Shown: positions 48,425 to 59,129 of the stretch, in pieces
How the letters are laid out: every line of letters begins with the position of its first letter
Numbering within the stretch: the stretch's first letter is position 1
Assembly: GCA_018661505.1 (NCBI GenBank)
Contig: JABJIE010000026.1
Span: 1-64,000 of the forward strand
Origin: Lentimicrobiaceae bacterium
GTDB taxonomy: Bacteria > Bacteroidota > Bacteroidia > Bacteroidales > F082
Length of the DNA stretch: 64,000 nt
Direction: 5' to 3'
The notes under the pieces: generated by a model
Told to the model about the DNA's origin: nothing
The model's input: only the letters and a program-made list of their open reading frames with translations
Databases searched by the model: none
Made by a program: the position numbers and the translations under genes

Positions 48425-49039
48425 TTAATTCTTATCTATTTTAAATTTTTTATGAACAATTTTTCTGCCTTCGTCAGATGTGATTCCGTATATTATATAT
48501 TTAAAAAGTTCCGAACACAGATTGGCAGACATGAACTCCTCTGGAGAAAATAAATGAGTATCCATCATTGATTCAAGCCTGATAATATTAATCTTGGTAA
48601 TTAGGTCCACATCTAAATCTTTTCTATATAAACCTTCCATAATTCCCCTATTTAAGTTTGAAACAAATTTGTTGTAAATCATCTCATGTTTAAATTTCTC
48701 AAAATTTGAAAATAAATCGGGATAATATTTTTTAAGGTCATAAATAAAAGCAGGTTTGTTGGTTTGAATCATTCTTATATGCACTTCATGGAAGTGAAAT
48801 AATTCTTCAATAGCAGTAAATTTATCCTTATCTAGACTTGAAAAATCTTTATCAATCTCACAATTAATTATTTTAACAACTGCCTTAACCAGTTCTTTTT
48901 TATCCTCAAAATATGTATAAAGGGTTTTTTTTGAAATGGATAGCCTTTGGGCAATATCATCCATTGTAACTCCTCTTATTCCATATTCCAGGAACATTTT
49001 GGAGACATTATCGACGATTATTGTTGACTTATCATTCAT
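48425..49039 (-). CDS. TetR family transcriptional regulator of the efflux operon
   Basis: This 204-residue protein has a TetR N-terminal helix-turn-helix (VTMDDIAQRLSISKKTLYTY, then FEDKKELVKAVVKI) and a helical ligand-binding C-terminus. It sits inside the efflux operon, 2 bp after the TolC-like gene. A perfect inverted repeat lies upstream of the operon (50419-50454). The simplest reading is autoregulation: it represses the whole operon until a ligand binds. Confidence 0.93.
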   Translation of the reverse strand: MNDKSTIIVDNVSKMFLEYGIRGVTMDDIAQRLSISKKTLYTYFEDKKELVKAVVKIINCEIDKDFSSLDKDKFTAIEELFHFHEVHIRMIQTNKPAFIYDLKKYYPDLFSNFEKFKHEMIYNKFVSNLNRGIMEGLYRKDLDVDLITKINIIRLESMMDTHLFSPEEFMSANLCSELFKYIIYGITSDEGRKIVHKKFKIDKN

Positions 49040-49041
49040 GA

Positions 49042-50370
49042 CTATTCCTCTTTTGCTAATATCTTCTCAATCTCTTCGCCCGTTTTAAGAAGTGAAAGGG
49101 CAGAATTTATATAATCATTCTCTGCATTTAAGAATTGAGTATGTGTATTAAGTATGTCAAGGCTAGTTGCCAATCCTTCAATATACTTAACGGTTGTTAC
49201 ATTATAAATACGTTCAGCAGTTTTTCTGTTTTTTTGCTTATTTAGATATACTCTATAGGCATTCATGTATTCATTTTTTGCCGCATCAAACTGTAAATTT
49301 AATTGTGATTCTAACTGTTGCTGGCTTACCCCCAACTTTTCATATGCGATCTGAGCCTGTTTTACCTTTGACCGTCTCATACCAGAGGAAAAAACAGGAA
49401 CGTTCATAGTTACTCCCAATGCTGAACTGGAATACCACTTGCCACTATTGAAAAAATTCCAATCATCCCTTTGAGCCTGAGTTTGATAATACAAACTAGC
49501 AGACAAACTAGGCATATAAGTTGATTTTTCAAGCTTCAATTGCAATCTGGATAGTTGTTTTTGCTTCTCCATGGAAATATAATCGATATTATCATTAACG
49601 TTAAAAGGATCTATAATTAATCCCTTTTTATGTCGTAAATCTATGAGTTCCTCTAGGTTATCTGTTAAAATTATACTATCTGAATTATTCAGACCAAGGA
49701 AAAATTTGAGATAAGCAGTTGATATTATCAATTGATTCTTCAGATACAATGCACTTGCCTCTAGATCTGAAACGATAAGTTCAAATTGGTCCACATCAAT
49801 ATCTTCACTAAATCCGACATTATATAACTCCCTAGTTTCATTCAGTTGATTTCTATTTACAACAAGGGTTGAGTCTACTATTTTTAGAGCTCTTGATGCA
49901 GATAAAACATCATAGTAGGAGTTACTTACCTGCTGCTTAACATCAACTTTACTTTTGAAAAAATCGGTATTGCTTTTTTCAAGATATTTTCTTGCAGCCT
50001 GAAGGCCAACAACATATTCGCCACTAAATATTAACTGATTTAAGCTTGCGCCAAGAGTTGCATCATATTTGGTACCAAATTGAATTTCACTTGACTGACC
50101 TGGTTGAGTAAATTCAGGAGGCAAAATCATTACGGGTCGTGCAATATTATCGTTGTATTGAATAGAACCATCAATTTGTGGTAAACCTATTGCTGTGGAC
50201 TCCTTAACTTTAAATATTGCAGCTTTAACATCTTTTTGAGCATTAATAACCTGATAGTTATTATCCATTGCATAGGCAATAGCTCCGTCAACTGAAAAAT
50301 ATTTAATATTCTGAGCAGGAAGCTCAAAAACAATAATCAATGCAAAAACAAATACTATGTGTTTAATCAT
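49042..50370 (-). CDS. TolC-family outer membrane efflux protein
   Basis: This 442-residue protein has a signal peptide (HIVFVFALIIVFELPAQN) and two repeats of the OEP helical-barrel domain (about 25-230 and 245-440). QQLESQLNLQFDAAKNEY is typical of the family. It provides the outer membrane channel of the tripartite pump. It is the first gene of the operon; TATTTTTG on the minus strand (50405-50398) is the probable -7 box about 28 bp from the ATG, next to the TetR-type inverted repeat. Confidence 0.94.
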   Translation of the reverse strand: MIKHIVFVFALIIVFELPAQNIKYFSVDGAIAYAMDNNYQVINAQKDVKAAIFKVKESTAIGLPQIDGSIQYNDNIARPVMILPPEFTQPGQSSEIQFGTKYDATLGASLNQLIFSGEYVVGLQAARKYLEKSNTDFFKSKVDVKQQVSNSYYDVLSASRALKIVDSTLVVNRNQLNETRELYNVGFSEDIDVDQFELIVSDLEASALYLKNQLIISTAYLKFFLGLNNSDSIILTDNLEELIDLRHKKGLIIDPFNVNDNIDYISMEKQKQLSRLQLKLEKSTYMPSLSASLYYQTQAQRDDWNFFNSGKWYSSSALGVTMNVPVFSSGMRRSKVKQAQIAYEKLGVSQQQLESQLNLQFDAAKNEYMNAYRVYLNKQKNRKTAERIYNVTTVKYIEGLATSLDILNTHTQFLNAENDYINSALSLLKTGEEIEKILAKEE

Positions 50371-50397
50371 TTAGGTATGATTTTGAATAATAAATAG

Positions 50398-50454
50398 CAA
50401 AAATACACAACTTAAAAACTTAGGAAACTTAATATATGTTAAAAGTTTCCTAAG
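50398..50454 (-). promoter_or_regulatory. Efflux operon promoter and TetR-type operator
   Basis: A perfect 12-bp inverted repeat CTTAGGAAACTT (50419-50430) / AAGTTTCCTAAG (50443-50454) with a 12-bp AT spacer lies just upstream of a TATTTTTG -7 box (minus strand, 50405-50398). It covers the -33 region. Together they fit a TetR-repressed promoter for tolC-tetR-adaptor-permease. The binding protein is inferred from location. Confidence 0.7.
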
Positions 50455-50563
50455 CTTTTGCTAATGGTTTAAGGCACTTGAGTTTTAGCCCTTATGGGTA
50501 TGAGGTTATTTGAAAGGAAAAGTGTAAATGATATCCCAAATTAGGGGGTGAATTTCATCCAAC

Positions 50564-52717
50564 CTATTTAACGGATTCTATCAAAAGTTTTAGCAAACTA
50601 ATGCCCGCATCGGAAACTACAGTTCCAGGTCCAAATATTGCAGCGACTCCAACATCGTATAAAAATTGATAGTCCTGAGGTGGAATTACTCCGCCTACAA
50701 TTACCATAATATCTTCACGACCAAGTTTTTTTAGTTCTGATATTACCTGAGGTACAAGTGTTTTATGACCTGCAGCCAATGATGAGACTCCTAAAATGTG
50801 AACATCATTTTCTATTGCTTGTTTTGCAGCTTCAGCAGGGGTTTGAAAAAGGGGTCCAATATCAACATCAAATCCAATGTCGGCATATCCTGTAGCAACA
50901 ACTTTTGCCCCACGATCATGACCATCCTGTCCCATCTTTGCAATCATAATCCGTGGTCTACGACCCTCTAATTTTGCAAATTCATCTGCAAGCTTATGAG
51001 CTTCTTTAAAAGAGGTATCATTTTTTGCTTCTGATGCATAAACTCCAGAAATTGACCTTATAACTGCTTTATATCTACCCATAATTTTTTCACAAGCATA
51101 CGAAATTTCTCCCAAACTGGCTCTATTTTTTGCTGCCTCAACTGCTAAAGCAAGTAAATTACCCTCTCCGGTTTCACACGCCTTTGTGATTGCATCCAAA
51201 TTATTTTTTACTAAATCATTATCTCTATTGGCACGCAATTTATCAAGTCTATTTAACTGTGATTCTCGCACAGCTGCATTATCAATATCGAGTGTATCGA
51301 TGGGGTCTTCTTTTTCTAATTTATACTTATTTACTCCAACTATTATATCCTTATTAGCATCTATTCTAGCTTGCTTTCGTGCTGCAGCCTCTTCAATACG
51401 CATTTTGGGTAATCCCGTTTCGATTGCTTTTGCCATTCCACCAATTTCTTCAATCTCACAAATGTGTTCCCAGGCTTTATGAGCAAGTTCATGTGTAAGA
51501 GTTTCAACATAATAAGAGCCGGCCCATGGATCAACTGAGTTGCATATGTTTGTTTCTTCCTGCAAATATATCTGAGTATTTCTTGCTATTCGCGCTGAAA
51601 AATCTGTGGGAAGTGCTATGGCCTCATCTAGGGCATTTGTATGAAGTGATTGAGTATGGCCAAGTGTTGCGCCGAGCGCTTCCACGCAAGTTCTAGCGAC
51701 ATTATTAAAAGGATCCTGCTCCGTAAGACTCCACCCGGATGTTTGAGTATGAGTGCGTAATGCCATTGATTTGGGATTCTTAGGATTGAATTTCTTAACA
51801 ATTTTTGCCCACAACATCCTACCTGCTCTGAGTTTGGCAATTTCCATAAAATGATTCATTCCTGAACCCCAGAAAAAGGAGAGTCTGGGTGCAAAATCAT
51901 CTATTTTCAATCCAGCTTTCAACCCTGTTCTAATATAATCCAAACCGTCAGCTAATGTATATGCAAGTTCAATATCTGCAGTACCTCCAGCTTCCTGAAT
52001 ATGATATCCTGAAATTGAAATTGAATTAAACTTTGGCATATTTTGAGATGTGTATTCAAAAATATCTGCTATTATTCTCATTGAAGGATCAGGTGGATAT
52101 ATATAGGTGTTACGAACCATAAATTCCTTGAGAATATCATTTTGTATTGTTCCAGAGAGTTCTTCTAGCTTAGCACCTTGTTCGAGTGCAGCCACTATAT
52201 AAAATGCCATTATCGGCAGAACTGCACCATTCATAGTCATTGAAACGGAAATTTTATCAAGCGGAATCTGATCAAACAAGATATGCATATCAAGTATTGA
52301 GTCTATTGCAACACCTGCTTTTCCAACATCACCCACAACACGTTCATGATCACTATCATACCCTCGATGTGTTGCAAGATCAAATGCCACTGATAGTCCC
52401 TTTTGTCCAGCGGCCAAATTTCTTCTATAAAATGCATTTGACTCTTCTGCGGTGGAAAATCCAGCGTATTGACGTATGGTCCATGGTCGAGTAACATACA
52501 TAGTTGAATAAGGTCCCCTGAGGTAGGGAGCTAAGCCTGCTGCATAACTTAGGTGCTCCATTTCCTTTAAATCATTTGCAGTATAAACAGATTTAACATT
52601 TATATGCTCTGGGGTTTTCCAATTTGCTCTTATATTATTATTAGTTTCCCACTCTTTGGTTGACATAGCATTTTTTGGATGTTTGTCAATCTCTATGTTT
52701 TTAAAATTAGGCTTCAT
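50564..52717 (-). CDS. mutB: Methylmalonyl-CoA mutase, large (catalytic) subunit
   Basis: This 717-residue protein interconverts methylmalonyl-CoA and succinyl-CoA with adenosylcobalamin. The TIM-barrel substrate domain is seen in [20 protein letters not shown] and the C-terminal B12 domain has the cobalt-ligand motif DGHDRG (near residue 596). Length is standard for the catalytic chain. It follows the small subunit gene by 12 bp. In leucine/valine/isoleucine users it handles propionyl-CoA; no epimerase or MeaB gene is in the window. Confidence 0.97.
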   Translation of the reverse strand: MKPNFKNIEIDKHPKNAMSTKEWETNNNIRANWKTPEHINVKSVYTANDLKEMEHLSYAAGLAPYLRGPYSTMYVTRPWTIRQYAGFSTAEESNAFYRRNLAAGQKGLSVAFDLATHRGYDSDHERVVGDVGKAGVAIDSILDMHILFDQIPLDKISVSMTMNGAVLPIMAFYIVAALEQGAKLEELSGTIQNDILKEFMVRNTYIYPPDPSMRIIADIFEYTSQNMPKFNSISISGYHIQEAGGTADIELAYTLADGLDYIRTGLKAGLKIDDFAPRLSFFWGSGMNHFMEIAKLRAGRMLWAKIVKKFNPKNPKSMALRTHTQTSGWSLTEQDPFNNVARTCVEALGATLGHTQSLHTNALDEAIALPTDFSARIARNTQIYLQEETNICNSVDPWAGSYYVETLTHELAHKAWEHICEIEEIGGMAKAIETGLPKMRIEEAAARKQARIDANKDIIVGVNKYKLEKEDPIDTLDIDNAAVRESQLNRLDKLRANRDNDLVKNNLDAITKACETGEGNLLALAVEAAKNRASLGEISYACEKIMGRYKAVIRSISGVYASEAKNDTSFKEAHKLADEFAKLEGRRPRIMIAKMGQDGHDRGAKVVATGYADIGFDVDIGPLFQTPAEAAKQAIENDVHILGVSSLAAGHKTLVPQVISELKKLGREDIMVIVGGVIPPQDYQFLYDVGVAAIFGPGTVVSDAGISLLKLLIESVK

Positions 52718-52729
52718 AATTATAGTTTA

Positions 52730-54589
52730 TTAGCTAATTTTCATTAAGTCATTATATCTGATAAGTTCTTCCAACATATTGCTTTTCATGTGGATAAAAT
52801 TGGTGATTCCAATATCTTGAAGTTTATCAAGACTCTCTTTTGGATAACCCGCTATAACAACAATTGCTGTTTCTTTTAAAGCATTAAATATTGGTTCTGC
52901 GATTTCATTGTATTCATCATCAGAACTGCATAGAACCACAATATTAGGTTTGGCAATTTTGGCAGCCGAGATCCCTTCATCAATTGAATTAAAGCCAGGG
53001 TTGTCTATTATTTCATAACCAGCACATCCAAAAAAGTTCTCTGAGAACTGAGCTCTGGCTTTTCGCATCGCCAAATTACCATATGTAAACATCCAAACGG
53101 TTGGACGTTTATTTGTTTTTGAATATTTATCTGTTTTAAATCTTAACTCCTCTAATTTAGATGCACCGCGATATATATTAATAGGCTCAACATCGGAATC
53201 ATGTTTGATTTTAGTATTGGGAAAAACAAAATCAGCACTTAAGCGTTCCTTAATATTTGGAAATTGATTGGTGCCTAAAATTGAACGTTTGCGAGTGGCT
53301 ACATTTTGATGTTTCGTTTCCGATTCCTCTCTTAAGACGTCCTGTATTACTCCTTTTTTAAATGCTTCTATGAAACCTCCTTTTTCATCAATATCTAGGA
53401 ATTTATCCCAGGATTTATGAATAAGTTTATTGGTAAGTTCTTCTATGTAATATGATCCAGCACTCACATCAGCAACCTTGTCTAGGTATGCCTCTCCTTT
53501 AAGAATTAACTGCTGGTTTCTAGCTATACGTTCTGAAAATTCAGTTGCATTTTCATAAACAGAATTAAATGGTAAAATTGTAAGTGAATTAACTCCTCCC
53601 AAAATTGCTGACATTGCCTCAGTTGTTGTACGTAGCATATTTACATATGGATCATATATGGTTTTGTTCCATTCAGAATTGGTACAATGTATATGAGTAG
53701 TTGCATTATTATTATTGGATAGACCATAAGCACTAATAATTTTTGCCCACAAATATTTAATGGCTCTAAATTTTGCAATTTCCATGAAATAATTCGACCC
53801 CACAGCAAAATGAAAACGAATTCTACTTGCGATGTCATCTGTTTTTAGCCCCTTTTCATTCAAATAAGTTAAATACTCAGCGCCCATAGAGAGAGCATAT
53901 GAAATTTCACTTGCTATATCTACACCGGCATTTTTAAAAATACCTGCATTTACAACAATAAATTGTATTCCCTTTGATTGCTTAGCCGCATCATACATAT
54001 CCAATAATGCAGAAAGATCGTTTTTTTGTGATGACTTGAATTTTCCAGTAATACAAAAATCTCCTATTGGGTCATATTCAACACTTCCTCTATATTTATT
54101 GTGCTCTATTGTATGTGTTTTTGAAAGTTCACCAATGGATTTTATCGCTAAAAGAGGATCTTTTGTCCTAAAATTCAACTCAATTAAATCAGGGTTAATA
54201 TTTTTGCATAAATCATCCAAATTTTGGAGATCCGGATTAATATCATCTTCAAGAATAAAGCAAATGGAGTTAACTCCACCCAGAATAATGTCGACTGCTT
54301 TTTTGTTAGCTTTTTCTATATCTTTTACTTTTATATTCTGACGAATAAGCCATTTATTATCTTTTACATGATTTCCCCTTACAAATGGGAAGTTGCCGGG
54401 TAAAATATCCGTGTGAGATAAAGATGTAAAATCAGTACTGCGATAATATGGTTGAACATCTATACCTTCATCGGTTTTCCAAACTAGGGTTTTGTCGAAG
54501 TTAGCGCCTTTTAAATCAGCTATTATCTTATCTTTCCATTCCTTATCAGTGATAGGTGGAAATACATCGAAAAGCTTTTCTTTTTTCAT
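52730..54589 (-). CDS. mutA: Methylmalonyl-CoA mutase, small subunit
   Basis: This 619-residue protein is the non-catalytic partner of MutB. It has the degenerate mutase TIM-barrel (YYRSTDFTSLSHTDILPGNF, SSILG-like loops) and a C-terminal B12-like domain in which the cobalt-ligand DxHxxG is absent. The pairing with mutB 12 bp downstream confirms it. A TAATTTTG box at 54661-54654 on the minus strand may be its -7, with a poorly spaced partner. Confidence 0.95.
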   Translation of the reverse strand: MKKEKLFDVFPPITDKEWKDKIIADLKGANFDKTLVWKTDEGIDVQPYYRSTDFTSLSHTDILPGNFPFVRGNHVKDNKWLIRQNIKVKDIEKANKKAVDIILGGVNSICFILEDDINPDLQNLDDLCKNINPDLIELNFRTKDPLLAIKSIGELSKTHTIEHNKYRGSVEYDPIGDFCITGKFKSSQKNDLSALLDMYDAAKQSKGIQFIVVNAGIFKNAGVDIASEISYALSMGAEYLTYLNEKGLKTDDIASRIRFHFAVGSNYFMEIAKFRAIKYLWAKIISAYGLSNNNNATTHIHCTNSEWNKTIYDPYVNMLRTTTEAMSAILGGVNSLTILPFNSVYENATEFSERIARNQQLILKGEAYLDKVADVSAGSYYIEELTNKLIHKSWDKFLDIDEKGGFIEAFKKGVIQDVLREESETKHQNVATRKRSILGTNQFPNIKERLSADFVFPNTKIKHDSDVEPINIYRGASKLEELRFKTDKYSKTNKRPTVWMFTYGNLAMRKARAQFSENFFGCAGYEIIDNPGFNSIDEGISAAKIAKPNIVVLCSSDDEYNEIAEPIFNALKETAIVVIAGYPKESLDKLQDIGITNFIHMKSNMLEELIRYNDLMKIS

Positions 54590-54859
54590 GATAGCTTCTT
54601 TACATTATAACTAATCCTCTATAGTGGATTTCATCTCTAATTAATCTGAATTGCAAAATTAATACAAAAACAATTGAAAGAGGCCAAAGATGTGAATCAT
54701 TGTTAATAATTTCACAATGTTCCAAAGATGGGAAGATCCCCCACAATAATATCATTTTTACTACCCGATAACCGGTTAGTTAACTGCTTAATAATTAATG
54801 TCAATTTTAATGATTAATCATCAAAATGCCAGAAATCAATTGAGTTATGGTAGGACAAT

Positions 54860-57250
54860 TTAGGGATGTATCAGTAAAACCCTTGAATTATTGATTTTGT
54901 CTTTGGAGTAATTAAAAACTCTATAATCACCATTGTTAAACAAATATGATTGATCTGAATAATGAGGACTAATTACATTACCTGATTGACCAGTAGGAAT
55001 TATTGAAAGAACATCAACAGAATCTGATAAGTCCACAAGTAATCTCATGGCTGGTCCATCTACAATTGGAAATACTCCCGAGCTGTTATACCTAAATCCT
55101 TCCTTATCTATAACGTCATTACTTCCAGATTTAGCAAATGGACCTACATTAAATATCATATCAAAAGGTTGGCTTCTTCCAATGGCATGAACGTGTGTTA
55201 GGGTATGTACCTTACCCCATTTCCACTTACTTAAATCATCGCCAAATTGGTTAATCAATGATGTTATTCCTTCTTCCAATGATTTTGTAAATATCATTGA
55301 TCTTGTTTCAATTTTATCACTATCGATATTATCAAACCATGGAGAATTATCATTTGCAAGAAGAGAAGACAAGTTAGCTCTTACCAAGAATGATTCAATA
55401 AGTCTGTATTTATCATCCTCAATCATCTCATCACCAACGATATTATATATGACAAAATATATAATGTTATTAAAAATAGTAGTTCCAACGTTATCTATGT
55501 CAGACGCTCCGTCCCATGATCTCAATTGGTCTATGGCTAGCTGATATGTAGGTCCTTTTTTCATCACTGCTTCTAGATTTGCATTATCCAGAATTAGATT
55601 AACCAAAATTGTATCCCTTTCGGATGTGTTATCTAACTGAACAGCTTTTAAATCATCCAAGCTCCATTTTTCCTTTGAAGACATTAGTTTCTTAATTCTT
55701 CTTGCTCTGATTCCAGATGTATAATATCCAGGATATAATACTCCATCAACACGAAGTGGCTCATCATTGGCAGTGGTTATGAACCCACTCTCTGGATTTA
55801 TAATTTGAGGATTTTTGGTAAATGGATAATAACCCAATATTTCGTCATTACCGCTAGCACCATCAAGAATAAACTTTGAATTTACATGCTTAGGTCGGAT
55901 GGGTATTTTACCTGCTGACCACAATGCAATATTGCCATCCACATCTCCATAGACAATGTTCATGCCTATGAGGTCTATGTATTTCATTGCAGATTCAAAA
56001 TCATTTATATTATTTGAGTTATTTATAAGATAAAGGGCTTCCATAATTGTGGACTCCATATCATTTAAGGCCCACCATAAAGTTACTGGAGGTTCATCAT
56101 TTTTAGCCACATTATTATATACTCCATTTATAACAGGCCCATGTCGGGTTTCTTTTATTTCAAACTCAACGGATGGCTTATCTTTAACTGGGATGGTTTT
56201 GGTTTTAATAACATAATCTTCCCAATGATCATTTACCCATACTTGGTTTGAATTATCAGGATTTTGCTTCTCCTGATACAAATCCATATTATCAAAAGGG
56301 AATATGGTTACGCCCCATGCAAAACTTTTATTATGACCAATTGCAGCATAAGGAACACTTGCCAGATAGTAACCTCCTAGCTCAAAACCAGGATACTCCA
56401 TATATGCCTCATACCAAACCGCAGGTTGCGAATATTTAATATGAGTATCATTGGCGAGTAGAACTTTGCCAGATTTTGACCTATTAGATGACAGCACCCA
56501 ATTATTTGAACCATGCCAAACTGGTATTATTAGTTTATCGAGCACTTCTGTAATCTTATTAACATAACTTAAACTACTAATTTCATCGGTTGATTCATAA
56601 TGTTTGCTGTGTGATATAGAGTCAAGATTAAAATCTAATAAGTATTCTTCTCCTAGGTTCTGGAGTATTTGTGTTGCCAGCGGATCTTGGTACAAGGCAG
56701 ATGTAAATGATAATGCCATATAACCTATTGCTGTATATACATCAACTGGTTTGAAGTGTTCAGGTTTAAAATCTAATAAAGCAAACTCTATGGGGAGGTT
56801 TCCGTTATCAATAAAATTATTTACGCCTTTTAAATATGCAAGTGTTTCTTTTTTATATGGCTGATCTGTGTTTTCAAAAAATTTATCAGCACTGCGTTGT
56901 GCCATATCCGTAATTGAAAGTGTAAGCATAGTTTTATCTGTATCTACCATACTTTCTCCAAGTAATTCGGATAACCTTCCCGAAGTAACTCTTCGGATCA
57001 TCTCCATCTGAAAAAGTCTTTCCTGAGCTTGCAAATATCCTAGTGTCATGTATGCATCATGGGCATTATTGGCATAAATATGAGGTACACCAAAATCATC
57101 AAAAACCACCTCAACTTTCTGATCTAATCCAGATAGCTTTATTTCACCTGTGTAGATGGGGTTTGTTGATCTTAACCAGAAATATCCCGCAATCAAAATG
57201 ATGACAATAAGTATAAATATCGCAAGGAAAATTTTTTTAAATACTTTCAT
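54860..57250 (-). CDS. Penicillin acylase family protein (Ntn hydrolase), membrane-anchored
   Basis: This 796-residue protein has an N-terminal membrane helix (about 5-27) and no cleavable signal, so it faces the periplasm from an anchor. The Ntn-hydrolase precursor would cleave itself before Ser248 in HGSNNWVLSS, making this Ser the nucleophile. Other family positions are LLANDTHIKY (after the Ser) and the early VPHIYANNAHDAYMTLGYLQ. Family members hydrolyse penicillin, cephalosporin or acyl-homoserine lactones, and many have unknown amide substrates. It stands alone between mutA and the Cache-like lipoprotein. Confidence 0.9.
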   Translation of the reverse strand: MKVFKKIFLAIFILIVIILIAGYFWLRSTNPIYTGEIKLSGLDQKVEVVFDDFGVPHIYANNAHDAYMTLGYLQAQERLFQMEMIRRVTSGRLSELLGESMVDTDKTMLTLSITDMAQRSADKFFENTDQPYKKETLAYLKGVNNFIDNGNLPIEFALLDFKPEHFKPVDVYTAIGYMALSFTSALYQDPLATQILQNLGEEYLLDFNLDSISHSKHYESTDEISSLSYVNKITEVLDKLIIPVWHGSNNWVLSSNRSKSGKVLLANDTHIKYSQPAVWYEAYMEYPGFELGGYYLASVPYAAIGHNKSFAWGVTIFPFDNMDLYQEKQNPDNSNQVWVNDHWEDYVIKTKTIPVKDKPSVEFEIKETRHGPVINGVYNNVAKNDEPPVTLWWALNDMESTIMEALYLINNSNNINDFESAMKYIDLIGMNIVYGDVDGNIALWSAGKIPIRPKHVNSKFILDGASGNDEILGYYPFTKNPQIINPESGFITTANDEPLRVDGVLYPGYYTSGIRARRIKKLMSSKEKWSLDDLKAVQLDNTSERDTILVNLILDNANLEAVMKKGPTYQLAIDQLRSWDGASDIDNVGTTIFNNIIYFVIYNIVGDEMIEDDKYRLIESFLVRANLSSLLANDNSPWFDNIDSDKIETRSMIFTKSLEEGITSLINQFGDDLSKWKWGKVHTLTHVHAIGRSQPFDMIFNVGPFAKSGSNDVIDKEGFRYNSSGVFPIVDGPAMRLLVDLSDSVDVLSIIPTGQSGNVISPHYSDQSYLFNNGDYRVFNYSKDKINNSRVLLIHP

Positions 57251-57423
57251 TAATAAAATCGTCTAATTGGTTTAAAAACATAATACTTTGCAATAATACT
57301 TAAAACCATGAAAATAATGGTGGAATTGTTTCCTAGTGGAAATAATTACCATGAACAATATTATTGGAATAATCACCAATTAAATCTGGATTAAAAACAA
57401 TACATTTTTTAACCATATAAAAT

Positions 57424-57933
57424 CTAATCATCCAATGGGATAACCTCCAAGTCAGTAGTTGCTACGGCTGCGATTTTTCCATCGATGTAAACCGGAACTG
57501 AACGAGTTATCATCCAAATATTACCACCACCTTCATCGAAATATGGATCTGTCCAAATTGCCTCACCTGTGTCGATTGGTAAACGAAGCCATTCCTGTGT
57601 ATTGATGTGATAGGATGTGTCAGCAAGGTTTACCTCATCAAGAGCATCATTAGATTTAAACCAATATGGACTGTATATTGCCAAACCAGAAGTGTCAATT
57701 AAAGCAACTGTGGAACCGTAAAAATCATTAATGTTCGCAAGCATATATTGTTTTACTCTTTCAGAAACATCATCAATTGATGGAGGATTGTTGGTTAAAT
57801 CTTCGGCAAATCCTGCCAGAGCAATTTCAACTTTTTCTTCCATTGTCTGGGTTTCATCCTTATTGCAGGAAATGGTAATTGTTGTGCAAATAAATATTAA
57901 TAGAATACTTAATGTGAAATTGATTTTTTTCAT
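57424..57933 (-). CDS. Lipoprotein with Cache-like sensor domain
   Basis: This 169-residue protein has a lipoprotein signal (ILLIFICTTITISC, Cys23 or so). The mature part reads like one Cache/dCache unit: ANINDFYGSTVALIDTSGLA, then EAIWTDPYFDEGGGNIWMIT and VPVYIDGKIAAVATTDLEVI. In most proteins this fold is a ligand-binding extracellular domain joined to a kinase or chemoreceptor. Here it stands alone, held at the membrane only by lipid. It could bind a small ligand and pass it to a partner. I cannot assign a pathway. It is downstream of neither a kinase nor a receptor. Confidence 0.72.
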   Translation of the reverse strand: MKKINFTLSILLIFICTTITISCNKDETQTMEEKVEIALAGFAEDLTNNPPSIDDVSERVKQYMLANINDFYGSTVALIDTSGLAIYSPYWFKSNDALDEVNLADTSYHINTQEWLRLPIDTGEAIWTDPYFDEGGGNIWMITRSVPVYIDGKIAAVATTDLEVIPLDD

Positions 57934-58286
57934 TTTTAAAATTTTAATTAATTATCTGAATTTGAAAAACAGGTGGAAAAATACAACCTTTTTTATTAAC
58001 ACTTTTAATAATTCATTCTCAGATCTTATTTTCGAGCACATTCAAAACTTTAGACTTAAAATATCAAGTATCTTTAAAATTAAACCATTATATTTGTTCA
58101 AATATAGGTTCACACCAGATATAAGAAAAATAACTTTTAAACAAGCTTTTAGTTTCCAGCAGGCATGAACTTCTATTAATAATTCAGCTAAATTCTTTTT
58201 TAAAGTAAATCAAATCTTATATAACTTAATGAAATGAATTATTAAACGCCAAAATTAGAGTTATCAAAATATCTAAATATACTATA
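57934..58286. other. 353-bp intergenic region
   Basis: This is AT-rich sequence between the Cache-like lipoprotein (minus) and the first of the tandem secreted proteins (plus). The right end (58252-58270) shares the sequence AAATTAGAGTTATCAAAAT with the start of the second copy (59205-59223), with two differences. I see no gene in it; a longer frame on the plus strand (57731-58168) is partly antisense to the lipoprotein and looks accidental. Confidence 0.5.
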
Positions 58287-58970
58287 ATGAAAAAATTATC
58301 TATTACTTTACTAGTGCTTTTTAGCACTCTAGCTTATTCACAAAATGCATTTATCATTTATGAATTTGAGGCAAAAAGAGGTTGTCAAGATGCCATTCTA
58401 GAATTGGCTGATGGCTTCTGGGGCGAGGCTAATTTTAAATCAGGGGGAATCGATATTGAAAGAATGGAAATTGGTGGAGAACCTTCTACACATAGGATTG
58501 TAATATATGGTGATCCTGCTAACTGGGGCAGAAGTGATACTACTGTAACAAAAGCTCAATGGGAAGCATTTATTGAGAAATTCCAAAATTTTGTGGAAGA
58601 ATGGACCTTTAGCACCTCAGGAGAAGCTTTGAGCTGGGTTGGTGGTGATGATGAAGCTTCTTATACATACGGACATATATATAACTTCAAGGCTGATGAT
58701 GAGCAGGCATTTAAAAATGCTCACGATAAAATAGTTGGAGAGTTATCCTCTGTGATGGATGGTAGAGAAATAGGTTATGGAAGTTTTCTTATCAATGGGT
58801 ATGGAGGCTCTACTCACTATGTTTATGTTGGCGCTAAGAATTGGACAGATTTAGTTCAGAACAGAAGAGATATGAGAACAAAAACAAAAGAGTGGGAAGA
58901 ATACTTTAATACCAGAGGGGGTGTTGAACATGTCCGCAATTTTACAATTGAAATACTAAGATCTTATTAG
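58287..58970 (+). CDS. Secreted protein of unknown function, tandem copy 1
   Basis: This 227-residue protein has a signal peptide (MKKLSITLLVLFSTLAYSQ). The mature protein consists of two similar halves: about residues 21-115 (FIIYEFEAKRGCQDAILELA, then EPSTHRIVIYGDPANWG) and about 120-227 (YGHIYNFKADDEQAFKNAHD, then GGSTHYVYVGAKNWTD). Both have the pattern Y-x-F-x-A-D, G-x-STH-x-V-x-x-G-x-x-N-W. This suggests a duplicated alpha/beta fold, perhaps of the dimeric ferredoxin-like kind. No family was recognised. The next gene is a near-identical copy (about 30 amino-acid differences by eye). Function is unknown. Confidence 0.8.
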   Translation: MKKLSITLLVLFSTLAYSQNAFIIYEFEAKRGCQDAILELADGFWGEANFKSGGIDIERMEIGGEPSTHRIVIYGDPANWGRSDTTVTKAQWEAFIEKFQNFVEEWTFSTSGEALSWVGGDDEASYTYGHIYNFKADDEQAFKNAHDKIVGELSSVMDGREIGYGSFLINGYGGSTHYVYVGAKNWTDLVQNRRDMRTKTKEWEEYFNTRGGVEHVRNFTIEILRSY

Positions 58971-59129
58971 AACTAAAATTTTACTCCTCAAATACTAAAT
59001 ATATTAAGATAAATACTTGTTTATTTAAATAAATATAATATTTTTGGTATTTTATTATATTACAAATTAACCGAAGTGATTGAAAAAGTGAACCCGAACA
59101 AATCTTCATTTTGTAACAAACGTGAATTT

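Noticed and set aside
54769-54778. TAACCGGTTA palindrome between mutA and the acylase gene
   Set aside because: Ten bases alone are too short to support a site and no promoter element is nearby.
57731-58168. 145-codon plus-strand frame
   Set aside because: Half of it is antisense to the Cache-like lipoprotein and the rest is low-complexity AT-rich sequence.
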